Source: SFTJ01 sp905210415 | GTDB taxonomy: Bacteria > Bacteroidota > Bacteroidia > Bacteroidales > Muribaculaceae | DNA length: 6,417 nucleotides | Assembly (NCBI GenBank): GCA_902476295.1 | Contig: CABSDC010000113.1 | Location: 1 to 6,417 of the forward strand | Direction of reading: 5' to 3' | Part shown: positions 5,410 to 6,417 of the stretch, one piece after another | Numbering within the stretch: the first letter of the stretch is position 1 | How the letters are laid out: each line of letters opens with the position of its first letter | Program-made: the position numbers and the translations under genes | The notes under the pieces: generated by a model | Seen by the model: the letters and a program-made list of their open reading frames with translations, nothing else | Told to the model about the DNA's origin: nothing | Database searches by the model: none

Positions 5410-5452
5410 CCCCGCGATGAAGCAAAAAAACTGCGTTGCGAGGATTTTTTTT
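5410..5452 (+). terminator. Second copy of the terminator motif, without an obvious upstream gene
   Basis: The sequence matches 3825-3867 base for base across the GATGAAGCAAAAAA and CTGCGTTGCG blocks and ends in eight T residues (5445-5452). One stem pair is lost (GCGAGG instead of GCGGGG), so it is weaker. No plus-strand gene precedes it in 5219-5410, so it is either a relic or attenuates transcription reading toward the sigma factor gene 66 bases downstream. The rest of 5294-5518 shows no supported gene. A 27-aa plus frame over the hairpin (5402-5485, MYLPAMKQK...) is probably incidental. Confidence 0.5.
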
Positions 5453-5518
5453 GCTCATGCGAAGCAAGATTTCGTGTGTTTTTGAGATTATAATAGTGAA
5501 ACGAGGCAATAAATCGGA

Positions 5519-6103
5519 ATGATTATTGCAATATGTTTTAAAAAAGGATTTCAGCCAGTGGAGCAAGAATATAAAAAAGCACAACGGGTGGCAAATGGCG
5601 AAGCTGCAGCCATGCGAGAGTTGTATGACCTCACAGTGGGTCGTATGACAGCGGTATGCACGCGCTATGTTGCCGACGAAGCTGCGGTCTCTGATGTGCT
5701 CCAAGAGAGCTATATGGCGATATTTACCACGATAGGCCGATTTAGATATAAAGGTGAGGGCTCGCTCATGGCGTGGGTGAAGCGCATAGTGGTGAATAAG
5801 TCGATCGACTGGGTGAGAAACGAGATGCATCATGGCGGAGTGGAATTGCATCAGGAGGTGCCCGATGTGGCCGATGAAGATGTTAATGCCGACGATGTGC
5901 CGATAGATGTGATACACGGCTTTATCAGCCAGTTGCCAGCGGGCTATAGGATGGTGTTCAACATGTATGTGCTCGACGGAATGAGCCATAGTGAGATAGC
6001 CCGAAGCCTCGGCATTGGAGAGAACACTTCGGCGTCGCAATTGCACCGCGCAAAGGCGATATTGGCGAAGGAAATTACGGATTATAGAAGAAAAAACTTA
6101 TAA
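5519..6103 (+). CDS. ECF-type RNA polymerase sigma factor (sigma-70 family)
   Basis: A 194-aa protein of normal ECF size that binds core RNA polymerase and directs it to alternative promoters. Region 2 spans about residues 32-102: DVLQESYMAIF (59-69) is the polymerase-binding helix, and SLMAWVKRIVVNKSIDWVR (82-100) is the -10 recognition segment. A short acidic linker (about 112-130) follows. Region 4 covers 138-188, with the helix-turn-helix in HSEIARSLGIGENTSASQLHRAKAIL. The start at 5519 is the only ATG early enough, but it adds about 13 hydrophobic residues (MIIAICFKKGFQP) before the usual ECF beginning. A GTG at 5558 (VEQEYKKAQ) would give a more typical N-terminus, so the start is uncertain. 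The next gene begins 11 nt after the stop and is probably its anti-sigma factor. I found no convincing promoter upstream: TGTTTTTG (5477-5484) is one mismatch from a -7 box. Confidence 0.92.
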   Translation: MIIAICFKKGFQPVEQEYKKAQRVANGEAAAMRELYDLTVGRMTAVCTRYVADEAAVSDVLQESYMAIFTTIGRFRYKGEGSLMAWVKRIVVNKSIDWVRNEMHHGGVELHQEVPDVADEDVNADDVPIDVIHGFISQLPAGYRMVFNMYVLDGMSHSEIARSLGIGENTSASQLHRAKAILAKEITDYRRKNL

Positions 6104-6114
6104 CAGTCGCAGAT

Positions 6115-6417
6115 ATGAAAAAGGATTGGACTGAAGATATAAAAAAGCGCATCGACGAGCACTCTATGGCAGAGCCTGAGGGCTTGTGGCAGAGCCTTGA
6201 GAAGCAGATTGGCGATGTAAAGCCAATGGCTGTGGCTCCTGCTAAGCGCAGGGCCTCGGTGGTGTGGCTGCGCCGTTGTGGTGTGGCTGCAGCAGTGGCT
6301 GTGCTGGGTGTGCTTGGCGTAACGTTGATGCAGCATAGCGCCGATATCAACTTGGAGAATGTGATACCCGATGAGGTGATGGCTAAGCAGCCCGCACCCG
6401 AAGGTGATGGCTCGGCA
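6115..6417 (+). CDS. Probable anti-sigma factor, N-terminal part (cut by window edge)
   Basis: An open frame starts at the ATG 6115, 11 nt after the sigma factor stop, and runs through 101 codons to the end of the window. The N-terminal part (MKKDWTEDIKKRIDEHSMAE, then PEGLW at 21-25) is the type seen in Bacteroidales proteins encoded right after ECF sigma factors and would be the cytoplasmic sigma-binding segment. One membrane segment is evident near residues 55-72 (GVAAAVAVLGVLGVTLM), preceded by basic KRR and RR, which predicts N-terminus inside and C-terminus in the periplasm. After it comes an acidic, proline-containing stretch. The assignment rests on position and topology; no enzyme motif is visible and the C-terminal part is not in the window. 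Confidence 0.75.
   Translation, partial: MKKDWTEDIKKRIDEHSMAEPEGLWQSLEKQIGDVKPMAVAPAKRRASVVWLRRCGVAAAVAVLGVLGVTLMQHSADINLENVIPDEVMAKQPAPEGDGSA

Noticed and set aside
5303..6046. 247-codon minus-strand frame
   Set aside because: It lies antisense over the clear ECF sigma factor gene, is rich in His and Arg as antisense shadows are, and shows no domain.
6075..6350. Minus-strand frames of 84 and 91 codons
   Set aside because: They are antisense to the anti-sigma gene start; composition is low-complexity Ala/Thr/Ser from the opposite strand of Ala- and Val-rich codons.

Overview
The window looks like chromosomal DNA of a gut or oral Bacteroidales species (Bacteroides, Prevotella or Muribaculaceae-like). 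The evidence is Bacteroidetes-type -7 boxes (TAnnTTTG) in front of several genes, SPII lipoproteins with acidic residues after the lipid cysteine, a DUF2147 protein, an ECF sigma factor followed by a Bacteroidales-type anti-sigma gene, and almost no Shine-Dalgarno sites. I cannot name the species. No tRNA, rRNA or CRISPR array was seen.

Layout. 1-182: copy 1 of a 182-bp repeat with terminal inverted repeats, next to a perfect 15-bp hairpin (185-229). 269-2963 (minus strand): a two-gene operon in which a C10-family (streptopain-like) cysteine protease lipoprotein is followed 16 nt later by a serpin lipoprotein, with a good promoter at 2988-3020. 3286-3741 (plus): a secreted DUF2147 protein, followed by a rho-independent terminator at 3825-3867. 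3885-4165: a cluster of repeat material made of a collapsed remnant, a full copy 2 and another end-like fragment. 4160-5194 (minus): a winged-helix/Fic-domain protein whose catalytic His is replaced by Gln, with a palindrome-rich promoter. 5276-5518: noncoding, containing a second copy of the terminator motif. 5519-6417 (plus): an ECF sigma factor and the start of its probable anti-sigma factor, cut by the window edge.

How the genes may work together. The C10 protease and serpin carry the same kind of lipoprotein signal and share one transcript, so they probably act at the same membrane face as a protease/protease-inhibitor pair or a protease plus self-protection module. C10 proteases are known to sit beside inhibitors (SpeB/Spi, Bacteroides bfp/bfi), but those inhibitors are not serpins. 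The pairing seen here is the best candidate for a little-described system. The cassette and the DUF2147 gene are bracketed by two direct copies of the repeat. The Fic protein may be an autoregulated, possibly non-AMPylating regulator. The sigma/anti-sigma pair is an ordinary signalling operon.
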